Below, piece after piece: positions 9,209 through 18,315 of a DNA stretch of 64,000 bases. Below the pieces are notes generated by a model, which saw only the letters and a list, made by a program, of their open reading frames with translations, did not search any database and had not been told where the DNA came from. Each line of letters starts with the position of its first letter. Position 1 is the first letter of the stretch. The translations under genes were made by a program, and so were the position numbers. This DNA comes from Curtobacterium salicis (GTDB lineage Bacteria; Actinomycetota; Actinomycetes; Actinomycetales; Microbacteriaceae), in NCBI RefSeq assembly GCF_011759505.1, contig NZ_JAAOYO010000002.1, positions 744,001 to 808,000 of the forward strand, read 5' to 3'.

Positions 9209-10440
9209 CCGCGCGCACCCTCGCCCTCGTCGTCCCCGAGTACCGGACGCCCGAAGCACGCGGCGGCGGTCTGGCGGCCGTGGCCGACTTCGTGGCGGAC
9301 ACCTTCGACGGTCCGACGGTCCCGGCGGCCGACCGGTGGCACGTCCGCGTCGTCTCCCCCCGGATGTTCCACGGCGCCCCGGAGCACGCGTCCGTCCTCC
9401 GCCCGACGAGCCTGGTCCGTGGTCCGGTCGCCCGACGACGACCGGACACGGTCCGGGAGACCTGGGACGTCGGCACGCGGACGCCCGAGCGGGAGGCGAA
9501 CCGGTACCGCCCCCGCCGCGTGCTCACGGACCTCGTGAACGAGTGCGACGCGGCCATCGTGATCGCCGGCACCCCCGCGATCGGCACCGCCATGCGCGAC
9601 GTCGAGGTCCCGTGGGTGCTCAAGGTCGCGACCCTCGTCGAGGAGGAACGTGCCGGGCGTCTCGTCGACGCACGCGGACTCCGTGGCGCGCTCCTCCGGC
9701 GCACGACGGCATCGACCGCACGACTCGACCGCGCCGCGCTGCGCCTGCCGGACGCCGTCGTGACACTGAACGACTCGATGGCGGCGCGGCTCCGGGAGCT
9801 CACCGACCGTCCGGTCCACCTGCTCCCGACCGGCGTCGACACCGAGCTCTTCCGGCCTGCCGCCCAGTGGGCGTCGGACGGTCCGGTGACCATGGTCAGC
9901 CGGCTGAACGACCCGAGGAAGGACGTCCCCACGCTCCTGCGGGCGTTCGCCACCGCGCGGACGTCGTACGGTCTCCGGCACCCCCTCGTCCTGGCCGGTC
10001 GGCACACGCTGCCGGCCGCGCACCGGCAGCTGGTCACCGAGCTCGGTCTCGAGGACCACGTCCGCGTCGTCGAGTCCCCGTCCGACGCCGAGCTCGCCGA
10101 CCTCCTCCGCGCGGCATCGGTGTTCGTGCTCGCGTCCCGCGAAGAAGGTCTCGGGATCGTCTTCCTCGAGGCGATGGCCTCGGGGCTCCCGATCGTCACG
10201 ACGGCCACCAGGGGCGCGTCGTACGCCGTCCCCGCCGACGCCGGAGAGGTCGTTCCCTTCGGCCCAGACCTGGTCGACGACCTCGCGGCAGCGATGACGG
10301 CGAGCGTGCACCACCCCACCGTGGCGCGTGCTCGTGGACGTGCTGGTCGGCACCACGTGGAGTCGACGTTCTCGCTCAGCCAGGCGGGACGTAGTTGGCG
10401 GTCCCTGCTCGCCACCGTCGTCGCGGAGCACACCCGATGA
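9205..10440 (+). CDS. GT4-family glycosyltransferase
   Basis: 411 residues, GT-B fold. The C-terminal donor-binding domain is clear: VSRLNDPRKDVPTLLRAF, then SREEGLGIVFLEAMASGLPI, the E-x7-E motif typical of retaining GT4 enzymes. The N-terminal acceptor half begins VVPEYRTPEARGGGLAA. It should add one sugar to the lipid-linked repeat unit on the cytoplasmic side; donor and acceptor cannot be told from sequence. It starts within the flippase stop and ends within the start of the next transferase. Confidence 0.85.
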   Translation: MTARTLALVVPEYRTPEARGGGLAAVADFVADTFDGPTVPAADRWHVRVVSPRMFHGAPEHASVLRPTSLVRGPVARRRPDTVRETWDVGTRTPEREANRYRPRRVLTDLVNECDAAIVIAGTPAIGTAMRDVEVPWVLKVATLVEEERAGRLVDARGLRGALLRRTTASTARLDRAALRLPDAVVTLNDSMAARLRELTDRPVHLLPTGVDTELFRPAAQWASDGPVTMVSRLNDPRKDVPTLLRAFATARTSYGLRHPLVLAGRHTLPAAHRQLVTELGLEDHVRVVESPSDAELADLLRAASVFVLASREEGLGIVFLEAMASGLPIVTTATRGASYAVPADAGEVVPFGPDLVDDLAAAMTASVHHPTVARARGRAGRHHVESTFSLSQAGRSWRSLLATVVAEHTR

Positions 10441-11567
10441 CGACCGCACGGGTCCTCGCGCCCTGGTTCGCACCCGCCGTCGACGGCGGTGGTCCCATCA
10501 GGACGCTCGACGCACTCACCCGGACGGCACCGGACGACATCCGGGTCGAGGTCATCACGCGCGACAGGGACCGCGGTGCCACACGCAGGCTCCCGGTGCC
10601 TTCCGGACCGGTCCGCGAGGCACGTCGGGTGGTCGAGTACGTCGACACCCGGGGTCTGGTCGGGGCCGTGCGGCTCGCGCGCGCGACGGCCCGACGCCCC
10701 GACCCGGACGTCCTGTACCTGAACAGCGTGTTCGACGCGCGGTTCGCCGTGCTCCCAGTGGTCCTCCGCCGACTCGGTCTCGTCGCGCCCGGCTGCACGC
10801 TGCTCGCACCGCGCGGGGAGTTCGATGCCGGCGCGCTCGCGATCAAGCACCGCAAGAAGCAGCTGTTCCTCGCGGTGGCCCGCCGGACCGGCCTGCTCGC
10901 GGGGATCACCTGGCACGCCTCGACACCCATCGAGGCATCGCGCATCCGCGTCGTCGTGGGCGCGGACGCCGAGGTCGTCGTCCGCGAGAACGAGACGTCC
11001 CTGCCGGATCGTGCACGGCGGACACCCCCGCCGCGCTCCTCCCGGCTGGAGCTCGTCACCCTCGGCCGGATCAGCCCGAAGAAGCGCACGCACCTCCTCA
11101 TCGAGGCCCTGGCCCACATCGGTCGTCCTGTCCGGCTGGTCGTCATCGGCCCCGACGACGACGCCGCGTACGCACGCCGGTGCCGGGCGGCTGCCACTGC
11201 CCTGCCGGCGACCGCGTCCGTGGAGTTCCGCGGGTCGCTCTCGCACGAGGACGCGATGGAAGCGCTGTCCCAGGCGCACGCCATGGCGACCGCGACCGCC
11301 GGCGAGAACTTCGGGCACACGATCGCTGAAGCGCTCTCGGTCGGCCGGCCGGTCCTGGTCTCGGACACCACGCCCTGGAGTGACCGGGTCCGGGCCGGCG
11401 GCGGTTCGGTCGTCCTCGACGGCGACTGGGCAGCGACCATCGGCGCATGGTCCCGTTCCGGTCAGGAGGACCTCGACCGACGAGCGTCCGCGGCGGCCGA
11501 CGCCTACGACGACTGGCGGGCAGCCGACCGGGCCCCGCACGTGTTCGATCTCGTCCGACGGGCATGA
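10437..11567 (+). CDS. GT4-family glycosyltransferase
   Basis: 376 residues, GT-B fold. It opens with APWFAPAVDGGGPIRTL, a typical acceptor-domain loop. A conserved LLAPRGEFDAGALAIKHRKK segment also occurs in several capsule transferases. The donor domain includes LGRISPKKRTHLLIEAL and ATAGENFGHTIAEALSVG, with the E-x7-E pair. It is the last gene of the plus-strand operon and is followed by a hexamer repeat and a bidirectional hairpin. Confidence 0.85.
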   Translation: MTTARVLAPWFAPAVDGGGPIRTLDALTRTAPDDIRVEVITRDRDRGATRRLPVPSGPVREARRVVEYVDTRGLVGAVRLARATARRPDPDVLYLNSVFDARFAVLPVVLRRLGLVAPGCTLLAPRGEFDAGALAIKHRKKQLFLAVARRTGLLAGITWHASTPIEASRIRVVVGADAEVVVRENETSLPDRARRTPPPRSSRLELVTLGRISPKKRTHLLIEALAHIGRPVRLVVIGPDDDAAYARRCRAAATALPATASVEFRGSLSHEDAMEALSQAHAMATATAGENFGHTIAEALSVGRPVLVSDTTPWSDRVRAGGGSVVLDGDWAATIGAWSRSGQEDLDRRASAAADAYDDWRAADRAPHVFDLVRRA

Positions 11568-11572
11568 CTGTC

Positions 11573-11630
<58 letters not shown>

Positions 11631-11651
11631 TCGTCGTTCGTGGCCCGTTGC

Positions 11652-12350
11652 TCAGTGCGCGCCGACCGTCTCCCGCACCGCAGGGGCATCCGCGGCGACG
11701 TGGTTCCCCTCGAAGAGCGGCATGGTCGCGTGCCCCCGTGCCGACACGCCGCGGCGCGACAGGACCATCGCCACGGTGGCCACGAGGATCCGGGCGTCGA
11801 GGAGCGCCGAACGGTTGTCCACGTACTCGACGTCGAGGTCGAGGCGCGTCTGCCAGTCGAGGGCGTTCCGGCCGCGGACCTGCGCCAGCCCGGTGATCCC
11901 GGGGCGGACCTCGTGGCGCCGAGACTGGTGGTCGGAGTAGAGGTCCAGGTAGGACATCAGGTGCGGTCGGGGTCCGACGATGCTCATCTCCCCACGCAGG
12001 ACGTTCACCAGGTTCGGCAACTCGTCGATGCTCGTCGCCCGCAGGAGGTGTCCGAGTCGGGTGATCCGCATGTGGTCCGCATCGGCGCCGAGACGTTCGA
12101 GCTCGTCGTCCGGACGCATCGACCGGAACTTCAGGATCTCGAAGCCGCGTCCGCCGACACCGGGTCGCATCTGTCGGTAGATGGCCGGCCCGCCGTCACT
12201 GCACCGGATGAGGACGGCGACCACGAGCATGAGTGGTCCGGCCACGGCGAGCAGGAGGAGTGCCGTCGCGATGTCGAACGCGCGCTTCCACGGGTCCCAG
12301 GGTGTCGTCGTCGGACGGACAGCGGTCGGTGGCTGGATCGGGTCGGTCAT
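11652..12350 (-). CDS. Undecaprenyl-phosphate sugar phosphotransferase (initiating)
   Basis: 232 residues, bacterial sugar transferase family in its short form. One N-terminal hydrophobic segment (about 27-48) is followed by the catalytic domain with KFRSM, SIDELPNLVNVLRGEMSIVG, the PRP motif and PGITGLAQVRGRN. These enzymes transfer a sugar-1-phosphate from a UDP-sugar to undecaprenyl phosphate, the first step of repeat-unit assembly. The long N-terminal multi-span region of WcaJ/WbaP is absent, as in PglC-type monotopic enzymes. Its ATG overlaps the stop of the upstream transferase gene. Confidence 0.9.
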   Translation of the reverse strand: MTDPIQPPTAVRPTTTPWDPWKRAFDIATALLLLAVAGPLMLVVAVLIRCSDGGPAIYRQMRPGVGGRGFEILKFRSMRPDDELERLGADADHMRITRLGHLLRATSIDELPNLVNVLRGEMSIVGPRPHLMSYLDLYSDHQSRRHEVRPGITGLAQVRGRNALDWQTRLDLDVEYVDNRSALLDARILVATVAMVLSRRGVSARGHATMPLFEGNHVAADAPAVRETVGAH

Positions 12351-13573
12351 GCTGCTGCCTCTCGAAGGGTGTTCTCCATGTGGTCGATCGCGGGTCCGAG
12401 CGCCATGTGCCGCTCGACCGCCGCCCGGGCGTTCCCGCTGAGTCGCCGTCGCTCTGCCGGACTGGTCGCGTGGGCGGTACGGAAGGCGTCCGCGAGCGCG
12501 TCGGCGTCCTCGGGCTCGACGACGAGACCGGCACCGGCATCCGTCACGAGGTCCGCAGCGTCGCCGGGGACGGCGGCGATGAGCGGGACCCCGTGTGCCA
12601 TCGCGTCCTGGAGCTTCGACGGGATCGTCACGGACGACATCGGCACCGCGCGGAGCGCGACGATCTCGAAGTCGGCGCCGGCGTGCACGTCGCGCATCGC
12701 CTCGCGCTGGACCGGCGGCAGGAACCGGACGTTCCGAGCGTCGAGGGTGTCGGCCAGCTCCCGGAGACGGGGGAGCGCCAGCCCGTCCCCGACGAACGTG
12801 ACCATGAGCCCGTCGAGGTCACGGCACTGCGCCGCTGCCCGGACGACGACGTCGAGCCCCTGGTTCGGGCCGATCGTGCCCGCGTAGACGATGTGAGTCC
12901 CGGGTTCGTCACGGGTCCGTGGGACCTCGACGGCCGGCCCGGAGGTGCCCCAGTTGAGACAGCTCGAGGTCCGCTCGGGGGCGGCGCCGCGCTCCGTCAG
13001 CAGACGGGCGGCTCCCGGTGCGATGGCGACGACCCGACGTGCCCCGCGGTGGACACGGCGGAGCCACCGCACGAGGACCTCCTCGAAGACCCGCGTCGAC
13101 ATCCCAGCATCGAGGATGCCGGACCCGGTGACCGACTCCGGCCAGATGTCCTGCACGTGCAGGACGTAGGGGATCCCGAGCACCCGGCGCCAGAGCATGG
13201 GCGCGATGGCAGCGGTGGGTTGGGCGCAGTACACGTAGACCACGTCGGAGCCCTGTACGAACCGCGTGGCCGTCAGCACCGACAGCCCGAAGCTCACGTA
13301 CGCCGCGATGCGTCGCACCGCGCTGCCCGAGTGGTCCGGGAGCATCGGCACTCGGCGGACCGTGACGCCGCGGTCCTGCTCGACGTGCCGGAGGCGCTGC
13401 CGCCACCCGGGGAAGACACGACCGTGCGGATGGTTCGGGAAGCTGGTGACGACCCGGACGTCGTGCCCTCGCCGAGCGAGTTCCTGTGCCAGTGAGTCCG
13501 GCAGTGCTCCATGCGCTTCCGGCGGGTAGTACTGCGAGATCACGGCGATGCGAAGCGGGCGGGTTCTGGTCAT
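12347..13573 (-). CDS. WbuB-like GT4 glycosyltransferase
   Basis: 408 residues from the chosen ATG; an in-frame ATG four codons upstream (13585) lies inside a tandem repeat and is less likely. It opens IAVISQYYPPEAHG and has HVQDIWPESV, YAGTIGPNQGLDVV and a C-terminal IPSKLQDAMAHGVP segment. This pattern is shared with WbuB, the L-FucNAc transferase of E. coli O-antigen assembly. With CapEFG nearby, transfer of N-acetyl-L-fucosamine is a reasonable inference. It is the first gene of a two-gene minus-strand operon with the initiating transferase. Confidence 0.85.
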   Translation of the reverse strand: MTRTRPLRIAVISQYYPPEAHGALPDSLAQELARRGHDVRVVTSFPNHPHGRVFPGWRQRLRHVEQDRGVTVRRVPMLPDHSGSAVRRIAAYVSFGLSVLTATRFVQGSDVVYVYCAQPTAAIAPMLWRRVLGIPYVLHVQDIWPESVTGSGILDAGMSTRVFEEVLVRWLRRVHRGARRVVAIAPGAARLLTERGAAPERTSSCLNWGTSGPAVEVPRTRDEPGTHIVYAGTIGPNQGLDVVVRAAAQCRDLDGLMVTFVGDGLALPRLRELADTLDARNVRFLPPVQREAMRDVHAGADFEIVALRAVPMSSVTIPSKLQDAMAHGVPLIAAVPGDAADLVTDAGAGLVVEPEDADALADAFRTAHATSPAERRRLSGNARAAVERHMALGPAIDHMENTLREAAA

Positions 13574-13590
13574 GACATATGACATGTTAA
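13572..13590. promoter_or_regulatory. Tandem ATGACAT repeat and shared decamer in divergent promoter region
   Basis: Two abutting ATGACAT units (13572-13578, 13579-13585) lie at the start of the minus-strand transferase gene. The decamer ATATGACATG (13577-13586) also occurs, inverted, at 1864-1873 before the other operon. On the minus strand TAACAT (13585-13590) is a possible -10 box, which would make the ATG at 13573 nearly leaderless. Operator function is inferred. Confidence 0.4.
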
Positions 13591-13681
13591 CAGTCAGATT
13601 CGCAGAAGTCGATGGTCATACGATTGGATTCCACATGTGGAGAACCAGCCAGGAGTGCATCTGCGCAGCGAGACTGCTGCG

Positions 13682-14815
13682 ATGGACATCCCGGTTCTCG
13701 CGACATCGCGCACGCAACGGATACCCGCCCTCGACGGTCTGCGCGCCCTGCTCGCGCTGCTCATCACGGCGTACCACCTCGGGGCGCCGTTCCTCCACGG
13801 CGCAGTGGTGGCGCTGCCGGTCTTCTACGCCCTGTCCGGCACGCTGATCACGAGCCTGCTCCTCGCCGAGGTCCGGCGACACGGTCGGGTCCGCCTCCCC
13901 CGGTTCGTCCTGAACCGCTTCCTGCGCATCGCCCCGCCGGTGGTCGTGCTGGTCATCGGGGTGTCCCTGCTGTGGCCGGTCGTCCGCGGCTTCAACCACT
14001 CCGTTGACGACCTCGGCCTGGCCGCAGCCCTGGCCCTCACCTGGACGACGAACATCGCGCGGGCGTTCGTCGGCATCAGGCAGGGCGTCCTCGATCCCCT
14101 GTGGAGCCTGTCGGCGGAGGAACAGTTCTACGTGCTGTGGCCGGCACTGTTCGCGGTGCTCATCGGGTGGCGTCGGGGCAAGCGTGCACTCGTCGTGATC
14201 CTGGCGCTGTTCATCGCCGTGGGCCCCGCGCTGTGCGTGCCCTTCTTCGTCACGAGCACCGACGCCGGCCCCGCGCCGCTCTACTACGCCCCGCCGATCA
14301 GCATGTCGTCGCTCGCGTCAGGGTGCCTCGGAGCGCTCGTGCTGGACCGCCTGCGCACCAGCGGTCGGTGGAGCGCCCGGACAGCACGGGCGTCGACCTG
14401 GATCGGGCTCGTCGCCGTGATCGGCATCGCGGTGGCGTTCCCGCCGACCTGGAAGTCCGATCCGCTCCTCATCATCGGTGCTCTGCCGCTCTCCGGGGCC
14501 GCTGCAGCGTGTTGCATCGCTGGCCTGGGTACCGCCGAGACCCTGCCGGCTCGCATCCTCCGCCTGCGCCCCCTCGCCTGGTACGGCGCCCGGGGCTCGT
14601 ACTCCCTGTACCTGTGGCACCTCGTCGTGCTGGCACTCCTGACTCCCTGGCTCGACGGGGTCCTCGGGCGCCTGGTGATCCTGGTGGTCGCGGTGGTGAT
14701 GGGGGCCGGGCTGGGCATCGCCGTCGAACAGCCGGCCGACCGGTTCCGCCGGTGGTTGCTGCGTCCACGACCAGCGCCCCGGTGCCGAACCGACACATCA
14801 GTCGGTCGGTCGTGA
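13682..14815 (+). CDS. Membrane acyltransferase, OafA/YrhL type
   Basis: 377 residues from ATG 13682; an in-frame GTG at 13637 would add 15 residues without a better ribosome site. It begins RIPALDGLRALLALLITAYHL, the classic start of acyltransferase family 3, with the catalytic His in the first membrane helix. About ten hydrophobic segments follow. Such enzymes O-acetylate polysaccharide or peptidoglycan on the outer face. The location suggests modification of the polymer made by the adjacent operons. No C-terminal SGNH domain is present. Confidence 0.85.
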   Translation: MDIPVLATSRTQRIPALDGLRALLALLITAYHLGAPFLHGAVVALPVFYALSGTLITSLLLAEVRRHGRVRLPRFVLNRFLRIAPPVVVLVIGVSLLWPVVRGFNHSVDDLGLAAALALTWTTNIARAFVGIRQGVLDPLWSLSAEEQFYVLWPALFAVLIGWRRGKRALVVILALFIAVGPALCVPFFVTSTDAGPAPLYYAPPISMSSLASGCLGALVLDRLRTSGRWSARTARASTWIGLVAVIGIAVAFPPTWKSDPLLIIGALPLSGAAAACCIAGLGTAETLPARILRLRPLAWYGARGSYSLYLWHLVVLALLTPWLDGVLGRLVILVVAVVMGAGLGIAVEQPADRFRRWLLRPRPAPRCRTDTSVGRS

Positions 14816-14817
14816 AC

Positions 14818-14823
14818 TAGGGT
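14818..14823 (+). promoter_or_regulatory. -10 box TAGGGT, leaderless start
   Basis: TAGGGT ends six bases before the GTG at 14830, so transcription should begin at or next to the start codon; no ribosome site is present. Confidence 0.5.
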
Positions 14824-14829
14824 CGACCC

Positions 14830-16032
14830 GTGCGGTGGAGTCGAGTGAACTGGCCCTCGGTGGGCTACGTGTCCCTCGAGGACTTCGACGGACAGCCGGA
14901 GCACATCGCACGGCTGCTCGAGGACGCTCCGCCCCCGGTCGCCGCCCTCGCCTCCGTGCGCTGGACGGACGCCCGGGTCGCGACGCTGCGCAGTGAACCG
15001 GCACACCGGCATGCCTCCGAGACCGCCGACTGCGCCGACGACACCACAGCGGACACCGCGACCATCCCGGGGCACGGCCGGCCCGACCCGGTCGTGGTGC
15101 ACGCCGAGGTCGTCGTCCGGAACGACGAGGTGCTGGACACCCCCGACGGGCTCTGGCGGCGGTGGAACCACGCTCGCGTGACCCTGCGGTTCGACGACGC
15201 CGTGATCGACCCGCCCGACGTGGACGCCGGAGCGGTCCTGGCCGGGGACGCCCACATCGCGCGCGGCGAGCTCGACCACGTGGCAGGAGAGGACGCCTGG
15301 GAACTCCGGCTGCTCGTCTCCCCGGTCGGCGAGGTCGCGATCCGCTTCCGCGACGCCCAGGTCTCGGTGCGCAGCGTCGACCAGTTCGAGTACGACGTGC
15401 TCGGCGACCGCCCGACGCGCGGCTGGCACGGCCCGGTGCCGGACGGCTGGGTGGAGTGGGCGACCGAGGGCGTCCGCGCCGCGGCGTACGGCGACCTGGG
15501 CGGGCTGCACCTGGCCGACGACGCGAGTGACGTCGACGACGTCGACCCGCGCTGGGGCTTCGCTCCACTGCACGCCGCCGCGTGGTTCGACCGGCCCGAG
15601 ATGCTCGAGGAGCTCCTCCGCCGCGGGGCGACGCTCGCCCTGGTGGACTCCGAGGGGCGGACGCCGCTGACGCTGGCGATCGACCGTGACGCCCGGCGGG
15701 CCCTCCGCGTGCTGGTCGCGGCGGGCGCCGACCTGGAGGCTCGGGACAGCGACGGCAACACCCCGATCGTCCGGGCTGCGTGGGGTGGCCACGCCGACGT
15801 CGTGCGGGCCCTCGCCGCCGCGGGTGCCGACGTCCGGGCACGGGGCTCGCGCGGTGCGACGCTGCTCATCGCGGCGGTCGACTCCGCGGACGTGGACACG
15901 GTCCGCGCGGTGCTGGCCCTGGACGTCGACCGCGAGGCCGAGGACGACGAGGGCGCCACCGCAGGGGACCGCGCGGGACTCCTCCGCGACGGCGCGATCG
16001 CGGACCTGCTCGCTGCGGACGCGACCGGCTAG
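14830..16032 (+). CDS. Ankyrin-repeat protein
   Basis: 400 residues. The N-terminal about 230 residues (with a conserved-looking WGFAPLHAAAWF junction) are not recognised. The C-terminal part has four or so ankyrin repeats: APLHAAAWFDRPEMLEELLR, RTPLTLAIDRDARRALRVLV, NTPIVRAAWGGHADVVRALA and ATLLIAAVDSADVDTVRAVL. There is no signal peptide, so it is probably a cytoplasmic binding protein of unknown partner. The GTG start is supported by the -10 box six bases upstream. It stands alone as a single transcription unit. Confidence 0.75.
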   Translation: MRWSRVNWPSVGYVSLEDFDGQPEHIARLLEDAPPPVAALASVRWTDARVATLRSEPAHRHASETADCADDTTADTATIPGHGRPDPVVVHAEVVVRNDEVLDTPDGLWRRWNHARVTLRFDDAVIDPPDVDAGAVLAGDAHIARGELDHVAGEDAWELRLLVSPVGEVAIRFRDAQVSVRSVDQFEYDVLGDRPTRGWHGPVPDGWVEWATEGVRAAAYGDLGGLHLADDASDVDDVDPRWGFAPLHAAAWFDRPEMLEELLRRGATLALVDSEGRTPLTLAIDRDARRALRVLVAAGADLEARDSDGNTPIVRAAWGGHADVVRALAAAGADVRARGSRGATLLIAAVDSADVDTVRAVLALDVDREAEDDEGATAGDRAGLLRDGAIADLLAADATG

Positions 16033-16057
16033 CAGTCCGACCGTACTGCGCTGGGCC

Positions 16058-16160
16058 CGACCGGACGGACCGGACCGGATCGGACGCGACCCGGCCCGGC
16101 CGAACCGGACCGGACGCGACCCGACGGGACCCGACCCGGCCGAACCGGACCGGACGGGGC
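16058..16160. repeat. Degenerate CCGGAC-rich repeats
   Basis: Low-complexity tract built from CCGGAC, GACC and GCCGAAC units. A 22-base unit recurs at 16095 and 16135 (period 40). It lies between the convergent ankyrin and GH1 genes, and no gene is seen in it. Confidence 0.7.
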
Positions 16161-16230
16161 ACCCGACACGAGGCGCCGGGGCCGACCACAGCCGGGCCGG
16201 GCGGGCGCGCCACGCGGGTCGAGCCTCCCG

Positions 16231-17415
16231 TCAGACGGTCAGGGCGTTGGCGGACGCGACGCCGCCGTACCAGTGCGCCGAGGGCTTCGGGGTGCGCGCG
16301 AACGTCTCCCGGTCCCACGCGACGAGCCCGAAGGTCGGCCGGAAGCCGGAGGCCCACTCGTAGTTGTCGAGCAGCGACCAGTGCTGGTAGCCGCGGACGT
16401 CGATGCCGTCCTCGATGCAGCGGTGGATGCCCTCGAGCGCGCCCTGCGTGTAGGCGATGCGGCGGGTGTCGTCGGCGGTGGCGATGCCGTTCTCGGTGAC
16501 CATGACCGGCACGTGGCCGGACAGTTCCCACGCGCTGCGGATGCCGGCTGCTGCGGCCTCCGGCCAGAACTCCCAGCCGGTGAGGGTCGTCTCGACGTCG
16601 TCGGCGACGGGCAGCGGTCCGTCGGTGCCGATGAAGGTGCGCGTGTAGGCCTGGACGCCGACGAAGTCGTCGCCGGCGGACTGCTCCAGGTACCAGTCGT
16701 CACGCGGGTAGCCGTACTCGCGGAGCATCTCGGCCGAGCCCGGCTGGTCGGTCTCCTGGAACGCCTGGGTCGCGATGGTCCACCCGGACTGGAGGCCCGG
16801 CACCTGTCCCAGGACATCTCGCGACCGCTTGTGGCTGGCCAGCAGGGCGTCGGCCACCTGGAGGTCCGGGTTCGGCAGGCCGTAGGCGACGAGGTTCGCT
16901 GCGTCCTCGCCGCCGGCGAGCATCGCGGCGATGTTCGGTTCGTTGATCGTGCAGACGTAGCGGACGCCGTCCTGCACGACGGGGAGCGCGGCCTCGGTGT
17001 AGCGGGCGAACAGGTCGGCGGCGTCGGGAGCGCGCCAGAAGCCGTCGCGTTCGAACCAGCGCGGCACGGTGAAGTGCATGAGGGTGACGATCGGCTCGAG
17101 GCCGGCCTCGTGGCAGGCCTCGACCATGCGGCGGTAGTGGTCGACCTCGGCGCGGCTGACGAACCCGCGCTCGGGCTCGATGCGGGACCACTCGATGCTG
17201 AACCGGTAGGAGTTCAGGCCGAGGTCGGCGGCGATCCGGATGTCCTCGCGGTAGCGGTGGTAGCTGTCGGCCGCGTCGCCGGAGGGCTCGACGATCGTGG
17301 TGTCCGGCTCGTGCTCGTGCACCCACCAGTTGCTGTTGACGTTGTTGCCCTCGATCTGGTGGGCGGCCGTGGCGGCGCCCCAGAGGAAGCCGTCGGGGAA
17401 GTGCAGCGTGGTGAT
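16231..17415 (-). CDS. GH1 beta-glucosidase family enzyme, non-canonical start
   Basis: About 394 residues, glycoside hydrolase family 1. Acid/base Glu is in TINEPN (about E159) and the nucleophile in VTENGIA (about E308); also NSYRFSIEWSRIEPERG and the C-terminal GYQHWSLLDNYEW are intact. The N-terminal HFPDGFLWGAATAAHQIEG motif of the family is encoded upstream of the first ATG/GTG/TTG (GTG at 17322), so the true start must be further up. Ribosome site AAAGG (17423-17427) is seven bases before an ATC at 17415 where homologues would be expected to have ATG; CTG at 17406 is the alternative. Last gene of the LacI-controlled oligosaccharide operon; cytoplasmic cleavage of imported beta-glucosides is likely. 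Confidence 0.85.
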   Translation of the reverse strand: MTTLHFPDGFLWGAATAAHQIEGNNVNSNWWVHEHEPDTTIVEPSGDAADSYHRYREDIRIAADLGLNSYRFSIEWSRIEPERGFVSRAEVDHYRRMVEACHEAGLEPIVTLMHFTVPRWFERDGFWRAPDAADLFARYTEAALPVVQDGVRYVCTINEPNIAAMLAGGEDAANLVAYGLPNPDLQVADALLASHKRSRDVLGQVPGLQSGWTIATQAFQETDQPGSAEMLREYGYPRDDWYLEQSAGDDFVGVQAYTRTFIGTDGPLPVADDVETTLTGWEFWPEAAAAGIRSAWELSGHVPVMVTENGIATADDTRRIAYTQGALEGIHRCIEDGIDVRGYQHWSLLDNYEWASGFRPTFGLVAWDRETFARTPKPSAHWYGGVASANALTV

Positions 17416-17442
17416 GATGGTGCCTTTCGGTGGGCGGACGAG

Positions 17443-18315
17443 TCAGTGCTTGCTCAAGAAGCGGTCGAAGACCTCGACGGTTCCCTGCGGGTTCTCGATC
17501 TGGGGGCCGTGCCAGCTGTCCGGGATGACGACGTACTCGGCGCCGGTATCCTCGGCCATGGTCCGCTGCCACGGGATCGGCCAGGCGCCGTCCCACTCCC
17601 CGTGCGTGACGAGGACGGGGAGCCCGGTGGCGCGGAGTTCGGCGGAGCTGTCGGTGTGGTCCTCGAGGATGTGGCCGCCGGCGACGATGCTCAGGGGGCT
17701 CGTGGCGTCGAAGCGCTCGCGGACCGTGCGCACGTCGTCGGGGAGCTCCTCGTCGGGGCGGTAGGCCCAGAGGGGGTTCGTGGCGTCGAACAGCGTGCGG
17801 TTGTTGCCCGCGGTGTCGTGCATGATCGTCAGCTCGGTCACCTTGCGGTAGGGCCAGCCGTACGGACCGGAGCAGAACTGCACGACGTCGCGGAAGGCGC
17901 TCGGGTCCTGGATCGCGGCGGCGCGGACGATCACGCCGCCGAGCGAGTGCCCGACCAGGTGCACGGGAGCGCCATCGTCGAGCAGTCGGGCGACGCGGAC
18001 CACGTCGGCGGCCTCTTCTTCCAAGGAGTAGTCGCGCGGTTCGGTCGGCGCCGCGGAGTCGGCCTGGCCGCGGCGGCTGATCGCGACCGCGGTCCAGCCG
18101 GCGTCACGGAGGAGGGGCATGAACGTGCGCCAGTCCTCCTTCGAGCCGGTGTACCCGGGGACGACGAGCACGACGCCCTTGCTCGGCCCCGACGGGACGA
18201 CGCGGTAGGCCGTGAGCCGGCCGACGGGCAGGTCGATGCCGACGACGTCGACGCCCTCGGGGGTGGGCAGGTGGCCGAACGGCGGGACGGTGGGGAACGC
18301 GTGCAGGTTCGTCAT
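17443..18315 (-). CDS. Alpha/beta hydrolase
   Basis: 290 residues, no signal peptide. Nucleophile elbow GHSLGG (Ser124), an oxyanion-side VVPGYTGSKEDW segment, and a C-terminal catalytic His in IPDSWHGPQ. The fold is clear but the substrate is not; within an oligosaccharide uptake operon an esterase removing acyl groups from plant glycans is possible. It is coupled to the upstream ATPase gene by ATGA and followed 28 bases later by the GH1 gene. Confidence 0.82.
   Translation of the reverse strand: MTNLHAFPTVPPFGHLPTPEGVDVVGIDLPVGRLTAYRVVPSGPSKGVVLVVPGYTGSKEDWRTFMPLLRDAGWTAVAISRRGQADSAAPTEPRDYSLEEEAADVVRVARLLDDGAPVHLVGHSLGGVIVRAAAIQDPSAFRDVVQFCSGPYGWPYRKVTELTIMHDTAGNNRTLFDATNPLWAYRPDEELPDDVRTVRERFDATSPLSIVAGGHILEDHTDSSAELRATGLPVLVTHGEWDGAWPIPWQRTMAEDTGAEYVVIPDSWHGPQIENPQGTVEVFDRFLSKH

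Noticed and set aside
9141..11540. Long minus-strand frame opposite two glycosyltransferase genes
   Set aside because: It has Arg/Gly/Asp-rich composition without a conserved motif and lies antisense to clear GT4 genes; such frames are common in high-GC DNA.
16058..16160. Possible origin or attachment site in the CCGGAC repeats
   Set aside because: No flanking integrase, tRNA end or replication gene; it looks like simple degenerate repetition.
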